From positions 14,885,001 through 14,949,000 of the forward strand of contig OX335653.1 in assembly GCA_946894095.1 (NCBI GenBank): DNA of 64,000 nt. The letters are read 5' to 3'. This document shows, piece by piece, positions 22,401 through 34,400 of this stretch. A program made the position numbers and the translations under genes. This stretch comes from Incurvaria masculella (taxonomy: Eukaryota; Arthropoda; Insecta; Lepidoptera; Incurvariidae). Under the pieces are notes generated by a model, which saw nothing but the letters and a program-made list of their open reading frames with translations, did not search any database and was not told where the DNA came from. How positions within the stretch are numbered: position 1 is the first letter of the stretch; each line of letters opens with the position of its first letter.

Positions 22401-25400
22401 GTCCGTCCGTCCGTCCGTCAGTACTTCCATAAGTACAGTTTTAACTCTTCCTATTTTTCCTCGCACGGAGCGAGAGCATTTTTCAGAACGAAACAATGGT
22501 AATTAAATTAAGGCCATCGAGGCCTTTGTTTGTGGAGTTACCGCGGACTCTTTTTTAGGGTTCCGTACCTAAAGGGTGCCAACAGAACCCCATTATTAGT
22601 AAGCCTCCTCTGTCCGTCCGTCCATCCGTCCGTCCGTCCGTCCGTCCGTCAGTACTTCCATAAGTACAGTTTTAACTCTTCCTATTTTTCCTCGCACGGA
22701 GCGAGAGCATTTTTCAGAAGGAAACAATGGTAATTAAATTAAGGCCATCGAGGCCTTTGTTTGTGGAGTTACCGCGGACTCTTTTTTAGGGTTCCGTACC
22801 TAAAGGGTGCCAACAGAACCCCATTATTAGTAAGCCTCCTCTGTCCGTCCGTCCATCCGTCCGTCCGTCCGTCCGTCCGTCAGTACTTCCATAAGTACAG
22901 TTTTAACTCTTCCTATTTTTCCTCGCACGGAGCGAGAGCATTTTTCAGAACGAAACAATGGTAATTAAATTAAGGCCATCGAGGCCTTTGTTTGTGGAGT
23001 TACCGCGGACTCTTTTTTAGGGTTCCGTACCTAAAGGGTGCCAACAGAACCCCATTATTAGTAAGCCTCCTCTGTCCGTCCGTCCATCCGTCCGTCCGTC
23101 CGTCCGTCCGTCAGTACTTCCATAAGTACAGTTTTAACTCTTCCTATTTTTCCTCGCACGGAGCGAGAGCATTTTTCAGAACGAAACAATGGTAATTAAA
23201 TTAAGGCCATCGAGGCCTTTGTTTGTGGAGTTACCGCGGACTCTTTTTTAGGGTTCCGTACCTAAAGGGTGCCAACAGAACCCCATTATTAGTAAGCCTC
23301 CTCTGTCCGTCCGTCCATCCGTCCGTCCGTCCGTCCGTCCGTCAGTACTTCCATAAGTACAGTTTTAACTCTTCCTATTTTTCCTCGCACGGAGCGAGAG
23401 CATTTTTCAGAAGGAAACAATGGTAATTAAATTAAGGCCATCGAGGCCTTTGTTTGTGGAGTTACCGCGGACTCTTTTTTAGGGTTCCGTACCTAAAGGG
23501 TGCCAACAGAACCCCATTATTAGTAAGCCTCCTCTGTCCGTCCGTCCATCCGTCCGTCCGTCCGTCCGTCCGTCAGTACTTCCATAAGTACAGTTTTAAC
23601 TCTTCCTATTTTTCCTCGCACGGAGCGAGAGCATTTTTCAGAAGGAAACAATGGTAATTAAATTAAGGCCATCGAGGCCTTTGTTTGTGGAGTTACCGCG
23701 GACTCTTTTTTAGGGTTCCGTACACAAAGGGGGCCAACGGAACCCCATTATTACTAAGCCTCCACTGTCCGTCCGTCCGTCCATCCGTCCGTCCGTCCGT
23801 CAGTCCTTCCGTCCGTTCGTCCGTCTGTCACAGGGCTGTATCTCATGAACCGTAATAGGTAGGCAGCTGAAATTTTCACAGAGTGTGTATTTATTTTGGC
23901 ACTATAACGACAAATAGGTAACATTAAAAATAATAAAAACAAAAGAGTGGCTCCATACAAAAAACGTGATTTTTTGTGTTAAATTTTGTACGATGGTACG
24001 GAACCCTTTGTGTGCAAGTCCGACTCGCACTTGGCCGGTTTTTAATTAACTTCTGTGTTTGAGGCCGCGGCATGGCTGCGGCACGTGCTCGCTTAATTAT
24101 TAACAAACTAGCCAATGATTTGTTTAACTTTTCACCGTTCTCCAGCCTTTGGCAGGCGTTTTTTTATTACACTCGCTGGAATATTCAGCCTGTATGTAAA
24201 CATCAGAAACCTTCTTAGAACTTTTCAAACCTCCAAGAGCTGTGCCTCTCTGCCGCTTTCAAAAATGTCTGTTAATAAATTAAGAGTTTTAACAGCTTAC
24301 AGTCTAAATGCAATGCGACTGACTAAACATAGAAAAACATATTTAAAAGGTATTTATATTATAATACAAAACCAAAACCTATCAAATATTACTGGAAAGT
24401 TAAGTTTTTATTCTTTAATTTTAAAGTTCTTCTGAATGTGTATCCTTTGGACTGGTTTTGACCAGGCGAAGCGCGAGCGCAGTGTTTCCGTTTTAGCTTG
24501 GAAAAAAATGCTTTCGTATATCCGGTTGTTTTCCTCTGCAGGTCTCATTTATCAACCGATTCTCGTGATTTTTTGTTTTGACAATTATACGGATTTTTTA
24601 TCGATTAAATTTATTTTGTGACAAGATTAGGTATTTAGCTACTTATTTATTAGGTACTTAATGTAGTGAGAAAAATATAAGAAAATAACAGGTTTTTGTT
24701 TTAAGGTGCGCGGTGAACATTTATTCCGTTTTAAGCACGCGAGCGGCTCGCAGCCTAGTGGCAACTGGCCTAGCGTCCCAAAGGTCTGAGTTCAATTCCT
24801 CGACCCGACATGCACCACTTTCTTTCTTTTTCTGAGTTCGATAAGTGCATTTCGTCACGAATGCGAGTTGTTCCATTGTTCAGAAACCATGTAAAACTGT
24901 AGGTCCCCTTCCCCTACTAGTTAATAGCCCGCCCGGCTCGATACCATCGCATTGGATGAAAATATGGTCGAAGTGGCAATAAAAAATTGGCCGTGTTTTC
25001 CATCCAGTTCAACGTAGCCATGCTCATAAAGGGAAGGTCCTTGCATGGCACCAAATTCCTTCGGGAATGTGGTGTATTGGGCTAATATAACGGCAGTTGT
25101 GTGGTATTAGTCACCCATGTCAGATTGCATAAAAAAAACTATGAAAAGACAGACTCGCGAGGTCACAGCTCACATTATTCATCAGCGAGCAACTCTGCAG
25201 AGCATTGTAGAAAACATTTGAGAAAACCGTCTGATTTTCGGTACCGTGATAATGTTGGCGTCGCCTACTGATTACCTGTCTGTGACTAAAAAAACATATC
25301 AGTTCAACCTGGCATAAGCATGGCCGGTCCCGTAGTAAAGTTACATAAAGTGACGTAAAATGACATTTAGCTTTTTCCCAACCCTCCGTGAAAATGGAAT

Positions 25401-28400
25401 TCTTGCCTTTTCTTGAAATATTATTACTCAAAAGATACATCTGTTTGGTGGATTACATCGCAAATCTTTATTCATTTTATTATTGATGCGCGTAATAAGT
25501 AACAGGCCAATCCGTCAAATTTTGGGCACTGAAATGTTAAATAGTATATCATTCACTGTCAGGCCATAAATACCCATAATCGCCTGCACATTCATCACAC
25601 TGACTACCTATCACTCTAAACGCTGCGCTGCTGGTAGCATAGCGGCGGAGGGGCGTTACCGTGGCAAATTAAACCCCCGAGTGAACAGGAAAGTGAGTGA
25701 TAAAGCTGGACGTTTAGTTGCCTTTCGTACCATGCTATGTGTTTGGACAAACAGATTGATTTTATTTTAGTTCATACAATTCCAAGAGATGGCGCCACTA
25801 GTCCTTTACAGTTGCGCCATTAACTGCACAGATTAGGTAACATAAAAACTACCTATATTAGTTGATTTACCTCTTGCATTCTCTCATTTCTAAAAGGCGA
25901 AGCCCTTGCCAATTTTTCTCTCATATACTTATTTTCGTGTACCCTGCCAACAATAATTTGTAGTCACAGCCGCATAGTGCATTCTATCGCAATTTCACTT
26001 TATCCAACAGCCATACCTTGCCCTGTATGAGCCGGCTCTCCGTGTATCCGTTCCTTGAACATAGTGACGTTAGTGGTAGGTGTGCTTGTGTACTGTGAGA
26101 GACCCGGCAGAGCAGCCCCAGGTGAGTCCAAGCCTTGCGCTTGCCCATTTATCGAAACCCACCCAAAACTCCACGAACACCCGGTCGGTCAATCCAGAGC
26201 GATTTGGGCGCTCACACTATGGAACTGTCAAACGACGAGTTATTCGCCCAAAGGAACTGAAATTGACCAGTTAGCGTGGTACGATATACAATTGAACATC
26301 TGTACCCGAAGTCTCAGTTGTCACCCAAATTGTCGTTACGGCAAACCGATCGATTGGCGTTTTCAAATGTATGGAGAAATCGAAGAGCGCGCGCAGTGGG
26401 CGTTAAGCGAATTAACATTTGCGAGTCCGAGCTTGATTTGACAGCTTACTCAACGTCGCCGTAAATACGTCGACGTTGCCGTTTACGTCCACTCCGCATT
26501 TTCATACAAATCGGAAGTCCGCGTTTGACTTTGACGGCTTGAAGAAGTAAAACCACATAATATAAAAAAACTTGTATGCAGTTTGACGTTTTTACGGAAC
26601 TTCGAAGTTACGTAAACGCCAATTTAGGTGAGAACTGAGACTACCGGCTCAGATTTCATCACTGACTTGCCTGTTCACCCGGCAAGTTAAATTACCATGG
26701 TAACCCTTCCGCATGGGTGTTATGTCCTGCGTATGTTTTAAAACTGTGAGAAATATATACTTATGAAGGTATTTTTAGCCTTTTTTTGTCTTTGGGAACA
26801 ACAGTTCTAATATAGGTTCCAAATAGTGAGATTCGTAACGGAATGCCATTATATGGAATGACATTACAGTCAGCCTCAATGGCCCAGTGGCGCGACACTT
26901 CGGCGATCGCTCTCCGAAGTTAAGCAACGCTGGGTCCGGTCTGGTCTTGGATGGGTGACCATTCGACCGTTGAGAGAGGCTGGCCGTGGTTCGGATTCCA
27001 CGTTAAACTGTAGGTCCCCTTCCTTACTTACTAGGTGGTAGGGTTTATCCCGCCCGGGTTGGTACCATCGCATTGGATGAACGATGGTCGAAGCGGCAAT
27101 GAAAATTGTCCGTGTTTTCCATCCAGTTCAATGTAGCCGTGCAATATAAGGAAGGTCCTGGCATGGCACCTAGTTCCCATGTGGTGTGTTGGGCAAATAC
27201 CATGATAGAGGGTGTGGTTTTAGCCACCCATGTCCAGTCACATAAAAAAAAAATCTGAAATTCTGAAAAGGAAGGAAAAAGTGTTTCGCTCGAAGCCCAT
27301 TTCTCGCACAAAATGGTCCTCGCTTCCCGGTCGCTACTACACGCATTTTTATGTCGTTGACAATTAAATCAATATATACCTAGTGAATAAAAATCTATTT
27401 TAAATTATAGATAGCATTCGCACTCATTCGACTTCCTGACTAACTGCAGAAAAGGAATTATAACAGATTTGAGTGTTCTGTGGGTGTTTAAACAATTTTT
27501 TGCTTATTATACTGTGATAAGCCAATTCAATAGAAAATTAATTAATTTATATATTTGTAGAATCAACCATGAAGTAAAGAGGGCGTCATAGCAGCTTCAA
27601 ATGAAGCAACATTTGATTATTTTAAAAACTCATTTTTAAATATCAGAAATATGAATTTATGGCTATATTTAAAACATATAAATGTAAATATGAAATGCTC
27701 CCCAATTCTTTTTTCTAACAGTTTTATAAATGTTACTGCATATTTGTCTAATTTGATAAATAATGGCACCGGTAACTGAAAGTTATGTCTTGAAATCAAT
27801 TTAATTTACTTAACGTTTTGGATTGTGGAAAATCGTTGTAGTTTTTTTATACAATCAAATTGTGTTTTTTTAAATGCGGCATATGGTATATGCCATGTTC
27901 TCACATAAGCGGTACCCATTCCAAAGGGCTTTCGAACTTACACGGTGGCTGCAAAAACCATGCAGGTCAGTCAGCTTCTTCAAACCATGTATGGAGGGCC
28001 ACAGGTGGTACCACGGAGGAGGGAGGTAGAGAGGAGATGGTCTTAGCAAACTAGGTCTGTGTCCACCAAGTGGGCCTCTACGTCACAGCCCACGTGATAA
28101 GGTGTGGCTTAGCGTCATTCGCGACATGGCGCTGGCGGTGTTAGGTTGTGGGACAATATTATGGTCTGCGGCGCAATTTTCAGCGAACAGTCGATTACAC
28201 GATTAGATTTCGTGTAAAATGCTGCAAACATTACACAGGACAAAATAATCTAAAGTTTGTAGGTGGAATTCAGTTTTAATAGTCAATATAACACCTCTTC
28301 ACTAAATAATATAAAACAAAGTCGCTTTCTCTGTCCCTATATCCCTATATCCCTATGTATGCTTAAATCTTTAAAACTACGCAACGGATTTTGATGCGGT

Positions 28401-31400
28401 TTTTTTTAATAGATAGAGTCATTAAAGAGGAAGTTTTATATGTATAATAACATCCATTATAGAGTAGATTATAGAGTAGTTCTTTGTGCAGATTATTTCT
28501 CCACAATACAATGAATTTCTTCTGGCTCCACGGTCGATTCTTCACATACACACCTTAACATATTCATTGAATAAAGCAACGTAAATGTTTAGTAGGAAAA
28601 AATACATCTTACTTCAGCAAAGCACTGTGCTAGCGCATGAATTCAGGTCATATCGGGAAAATGCTACAATATGTGCTGTGTACGCCACTCTGTATGATCG
28701 CTTGCCAGGCGCTTGGTCGTGTGCACGGAATATTGGCCGATCTGTAAAGAGCCTTCGCAAATATGGAAAGTATTTCGAAGCCAAAGGTGCACAGCAGCGC
28801 TAACGGCCCGGGCGCCACCATCGATAGGTCGAAAAGTAGCAGAATCAACACATACGTTTGTCGGTGTTGGAAACATTTATAATCGAAGCACATTAGAACA
28901 TCTGAGGAAACTTGACTGCTAGCGATATTGATTCGAAGATTTAGAGCAATCTAGAAATAGTCCCCCGTCAAACCGCACAGCGCTTTGAGTGCGCTCCAGA
29001 AAAGGGCCGTCTCTTCCTCCATCATATGACACACTACCATCGATATAGAAAGAAACATTTAGATGCGTTCTGAGCTTTTCCCTGCGTGTCAATTCAGGTA
29101 CTCTAATTCGAACAATTTAGAGTACGGCAATCTCGTCACGGCGTACGCGCGTGTTTGCCGAATGTATAGGTGCTAGTAATAGGTGCTGCTTTATGGTAAG
29201 AAGGAAAGAATCCGCCGTCGTGTGTGGTGAAAAAATGTAAAAACTATTACCGGAAAGCCAAGAAGAAAGATGGAATCACATATCTTCTATCAAACTTATA
29301 ATAATCTATATTTTTTTTATCAAATGGAGTTATTTTATGCTGATATGCGTAGTGAGTATGGCGCACGGAGCGGTGTCGTGATATCCAACATTGAACGACA
29401 CAACTATCGGAAATGCCGGTATCTCTTTCTAGCATACGTATATCCTATGAAGTACATCACTATTAAGGTCTCTGTCAGTCTTGCATTTGTAGTGTGAGTG
29501 TGTGTGTATCGTGTTCACCGGATGATGGTGTTATTTCAGACAAGTGCGCGCCCTTTCTAGCGTGCATGATTTTCTTATTTACGTCACGCTCGCTCTCGTG
29601 ACGGATAACTAAGTGATACCAGTTTAAAAAAAGATCTCTGAGATGAGGGTAAATACGAAAGTTGCAATTTTAAAATACCTGATTTGAGTAATATTTTGTG
29701 TGTTAATTTAATATTCAAATTTGTATTTGGTTATAAATAGTAATTCGAGTTTGTTATGAATAATTTAGATGGCAAAACGTTTGCTGATAAAAAATTGTCA
29801 TTGAGAGCGGGAACGATTGGAAACACGCTATAAAAGCGGTTTTCTCGAGTCAGAATTCCTGATTTCTGATTATGGAATTCCAGGAATAGGCCTACCGGTG
29901 TCTGTCGGTCACACGCATTTTGTCCCGTTAAACAATTATTGTTTAAGGCGCTAGGACTAGCCAACTACTCGCGCCATACAAATGCACTTTTTAACAAATG
30001 TATTAATATGTAGTGAAACGCTTCAGCAAATCCAAATAGAACTCCAGACTGATAATGGATTGTTAATATTTTTTTATTCCATCATTTATTTAAATAATAA
30101 TAAAAATAAAAAAAGTTGATTTTTCTCATTAGAAATCTGAAAGTCATTCAATTTCTAGATATAAGCAAAAACAGCATATATGCATAAACAAAAAATTCCA
30201 TTTGCTTTTAGATTTCTACATTTAGTCAAAAAAGTTCGGAAATGGACACCGTTTCCGCAATGTATTTTGTATAGAAAAAGGAAAGATACATTAACGAAAA
30301 TCATTCGATTCCTAGACAAGGAATCATATATTGTAAGGATGACACTTATAATCTTCAGACTTAGTTAGTTTACTTGGGGTGCCTCGTCTAACTTTGCGAT
30401 TTGGCTAGTACCAGGCCCTTAATGAAGGCAACACCATAGACTAGGGTGAAAAAGAGTTGAAACGATTGCTTGTATGAAGTTTGACTCTGATGGCGCTTCT
30501 TGTTGTTTTTTTAGTTCAATGCACACTACTAAAAAAAAGCTCGGTCCGCACCAACACGAAGTGACGCTCTGCGTCGCTGCGCCGTATTTCAACCACCTGC
30601 TGCACTGTTGATGGGCAGTACGCGGCATTTTGTTATAATATTTCACTTAAAAGTATTGTAGATGACATAAACTAGGATGTCGTTGTTTGTTTGTTTGTTT
30701 TGTGAGGAGGCAGAATGATTTCTGTAGCGGTAAAATAACTACACACTCTGTGAAAACTTTAGCTGCCTACCTATTACGGTTCATGAGATACAGCCCTGTG
30801 ACAGAGAGGCTTCATAATAGGGTTCCGTTGGTACCGTTTGTGTACCTAAATGCCTTATATCGCGACGCAAACGATCCGTGCAGTGCAGTGACGAGACGCG
30901 CATGTTCAGTCCACCATTTAGTCGTTAGTTCCATTGATTAATAAGTTATTTAATCGATGTTAGAACTCAATATATCTGACGTTAACACATTTTTGCGTAC
31001 ATGTAATGTTTATAATTACTTGTTGCAATACATTATTATGAAGTAACAATTAATTAGCGTAAAAAGGGTCAATGTCATTGTCCTATCTCGCTGAATTGCT
31101 GTTAAAGAATCCTAAGATTAAAATATATTTATGTATCATTGCAAAACAGAAACATTTTCCGTAGGCCATCGATATAAATTCTGTAGCATTTCTAGGTACA
31201 TATGTAAGTATTCATACACATCACTCTTACCTAACAAAAAAACATCTTTGTTGTCCCCCTCGACAACACGTATAGCCGACCTATCATTGCCGGAATTACC
31301 TACAGGAAATGCCGTATTGCAAAAAGGAAATACGTTCATGAAGTATGCCTGACACGAGCAAGGGTTTGGGCACTAACACTTCCAAATTCTGCATTATTTG

Positions 31401-34400
31401 TGAGAGTTAGCCTGGTTTTAGATGGTTTATTTTAATCTACACTTAAAGGGCCTTTATTACTAAAGTGCTGATTATCTTGTAATGGTATTGATTGCAAACT
31501 ACTAAGAAAGGCCCTTAATATGTGGCTAATCAGCAGTTGGTGAAAAATGCCCTTAAGGTGGCCCAACCCGGCGGCCCTAACTCATTCGCGGGCACGGTAC
31601 AAAACCGTGCTGTTGCGCTCTGGGACCTTCTCTGTTTCAAAAAATAAGACAGGCTCCGTGATGAGGAAGATGCAACATGTCCACAAAAAAGACAATGTGC
31701 ATAGTGTATGATTTGGTAAGATTTACGAAAATTTTAATTTCAAAACGACTTATAGCTAAAAGTAAACCACGACTGCTGTAGTAAAAAATCAAACAAAAAC
31801 CAAATAGATTATAAATCTTGATTAAATAAGCTATGTCTGATGACTAATCTTTTTAAGATGTTTTTACTTTATCATTGCGTAATCCACCTCCAAAGTTATT
31901 GTATAAAACGCGCGAAAAATGCGAACTTTCGGACCTTATAACTTAGAAACCAAACACAATTTTACAATGCCAATGGTCATCAGACATCTAGTTTGATCAA
32001 ATAAAGCTATTTCGAGCAAAATTTTGGATCTCTGACAAGAAACATGGGCGTGATCTTCTTTCCCCTTTTGTATGGGGAGATGAGCGGGATGGGCCACCTT
32101 AAGCTCGTAAACCACGGTACCGTAGATTAATGCTGAGAACAATTTACATGAAAAATTTCTTGAACACTCTGAGAGATTTATTTATTCTTTTCATCGTGAT
32201 TACACAAACAATGTCGCCAAATAAACATCTCTACTGAACCATAATCAGTTAATGTAGTGTCAATAAGCATATTTTGGAAGAAAATAAATAAGATTCCTCA
32301 ACTAAGCGTTTCGCACCGAACAAAAACGGATGCTCTATAAGGCGCAGAGACTACTCATGAGATTCTCACCTCACTTACCACGGTGACTAACAAATTTGTG
32401 GTACTAATAAAATTACATTTAATTTCATTTATTTAAACTTTTTGGTAGTTAAACTACACTAAATTACGTCAAAAACTGAATGATCCGTGGATTCGATCAA
32501 CTCTGCGAGTTTTCCGTCCACTGTAATTAAATGCATGCTTGGATCTAAATGCTTCTGCCAAAACATTTTAAATGCACTTCCTTTCGAGGTATTTCCTCGT
32601 CGACTAATTTACGTCATAAACATTCGTCATTAAAAAATCATTGATCATAAATAGTATTAATTAAAAATATGTAAAATATCCATAAAATATCAATATATGT
32701 TTGACGTTCCCTAGATATTGAGCTCGTGGTCCTAGAGGCCTGATCAATCAAAAAACAGTCAAGGATCCCTTATATTTTGCACCTCGAATCTTGGAATAAA
32801 TTGTGATCGATGTTTCCACAAATTTAGCAAGGAGAAATTGGTCACCGCCTTGCAACACCAGAACCGCAGGCAGACAACGATAATACGAATAAGCCTGTCA
32901 AAAACAGCATCAAACATGATAAACGTGCATGTATCTGCGATTTTAGGGTCTCGTCGTAATAAGCGAAAAACGTTCATTGGTCTGGCTAAGCAGGCTTATT
33001 CCTGGAATTCCGTAATTAGTAATCAGGAATACTGAGTCTACAAAACCGCTTCTAAAATGGAAATTTAATCAACATTTTCCGTGGAAAAAAACGATTGGAA
33101 ACACGCTATAAAAGCGGTTTTCTCGAGTCAGAATTCCTGATTTCTGATTACGGAATTCCAGGAATAGGCCTACCGGTGTCTGTCGGTCACACGCATTTTG
33201 TCCCGTTAAACAATTATTGTTTAAGGCGCTAGGACTAGCCAACTACTCGCGCCATACAAATGCACTTTTTAACAAATGTAATAATATGTAGTGAAACGCT
33301 TCAGCAAATCCAAATAGAACTCCAGACTGATAATGGATTGTTAATATTTTTTTATTCCATCATTTATTTAAATAATAATAAAAATAAAAAAAGTTGATTT
33401 TTCTCATTCGTCAAGTCATTCGATTTCTAGAAATAAGCAAAAACAGCATATATGCATAAACAAACAATTCCATTTGCTTTTAGATTTCTACATTTAGTCA
33501 AAAAAGTTCGGAAATGGACACCGTTTCCGCAATGTATTTTGTATAGAAAAAGGAACATACATTAACGAAAATCATTCGATCAATATATGATTCCTAGACA
33601 AGGAATCATATATTGTAAGGATGACACTTATAATCGTCAGACTTAGTTAGTTTACTTGGGGTGCCTCGTCTAACTTTGCGATTTGGCTAGTACCAGGCCC
33701 TTAAAATTCTAAAAACTAAAATGCAAATACAGGTACTTATGTAACTGTGTACCAACTAATTACTATTGATAAAATCGTCACGCCTTTTCAGGAAAAGCTA
33801 GATTTCTGTACCGCTAATTTTGTATGAAATTGCAAATCAATCATTAGGCGAAGAGGTTTACTTTTTAAATGCTAAATACAATTTCGAAATCGCTAATATT
33901 ATACCTCCCTAAAACATTGTCAGTAACATTACTTTTTAAAATTATTCCTAAGATAACGGCCCTTCTGGAATAAATACGTTAGGGTGATCCGTACACCAAA
34001 ATTAACATATTTTATTTTACTAAACACAAAAATTTGTCCTACCAATACATTAATCGTTTAAGTAGGTATTAAAAAAAAATATGGGGAGATAAATTTTACA
34101 CTTTTATCTAAACTCATAAAATGCTACCATTCGTTTAACCAGGTCGTCCATTATATTTACCATTTATCTCCGTTTCAACGGAACGAATGTGCACTGTCAC
34201 ATTGTACTTTACTCGATATAAATAGCATATATCCTATGAATCGTTGCAATGTTAGTTTAGAAAGTGCCGAGTAAGATGCGATAACATTTTTAAAGAAAAT
34301 GTAGGAAAAAACTTTGCCGAACATTAAATTCGTCGCATTGACAAAAGTTAGAAAATTATGATTTGCTACAACAACCAACCGGAAGCTATTTATGAATGCA

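Noticed and set aside
22380..22425. CRISPR-like array in the GTCC repeats
   Set aside because: Tetranucleotide microsatellite within a eukaryotic element; no spacers.
22299..23657. Six identical 67-codon ORFs as a gene family
   Set aside because: They lie in a 231-bp non-coding tandem repeat over a (GTCC)n element; the peptide is low complexity around the tetranucleotide run.
24741..24815. A tRNA gene (also at 18993, 50788, 55030, 56235)
   Set aside because: Boxes A and B are present but the acceptor stem does not close and SINE sequence follows in most cases.
26055..26441. A 128-codon plus-strand ORF with a hydrophobic start and a CAG|GTGAGT donor at about 26120
   Set aside because: It has no ATG start, and most of the frame lies in a MITE. 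The donor may be fortuitous.
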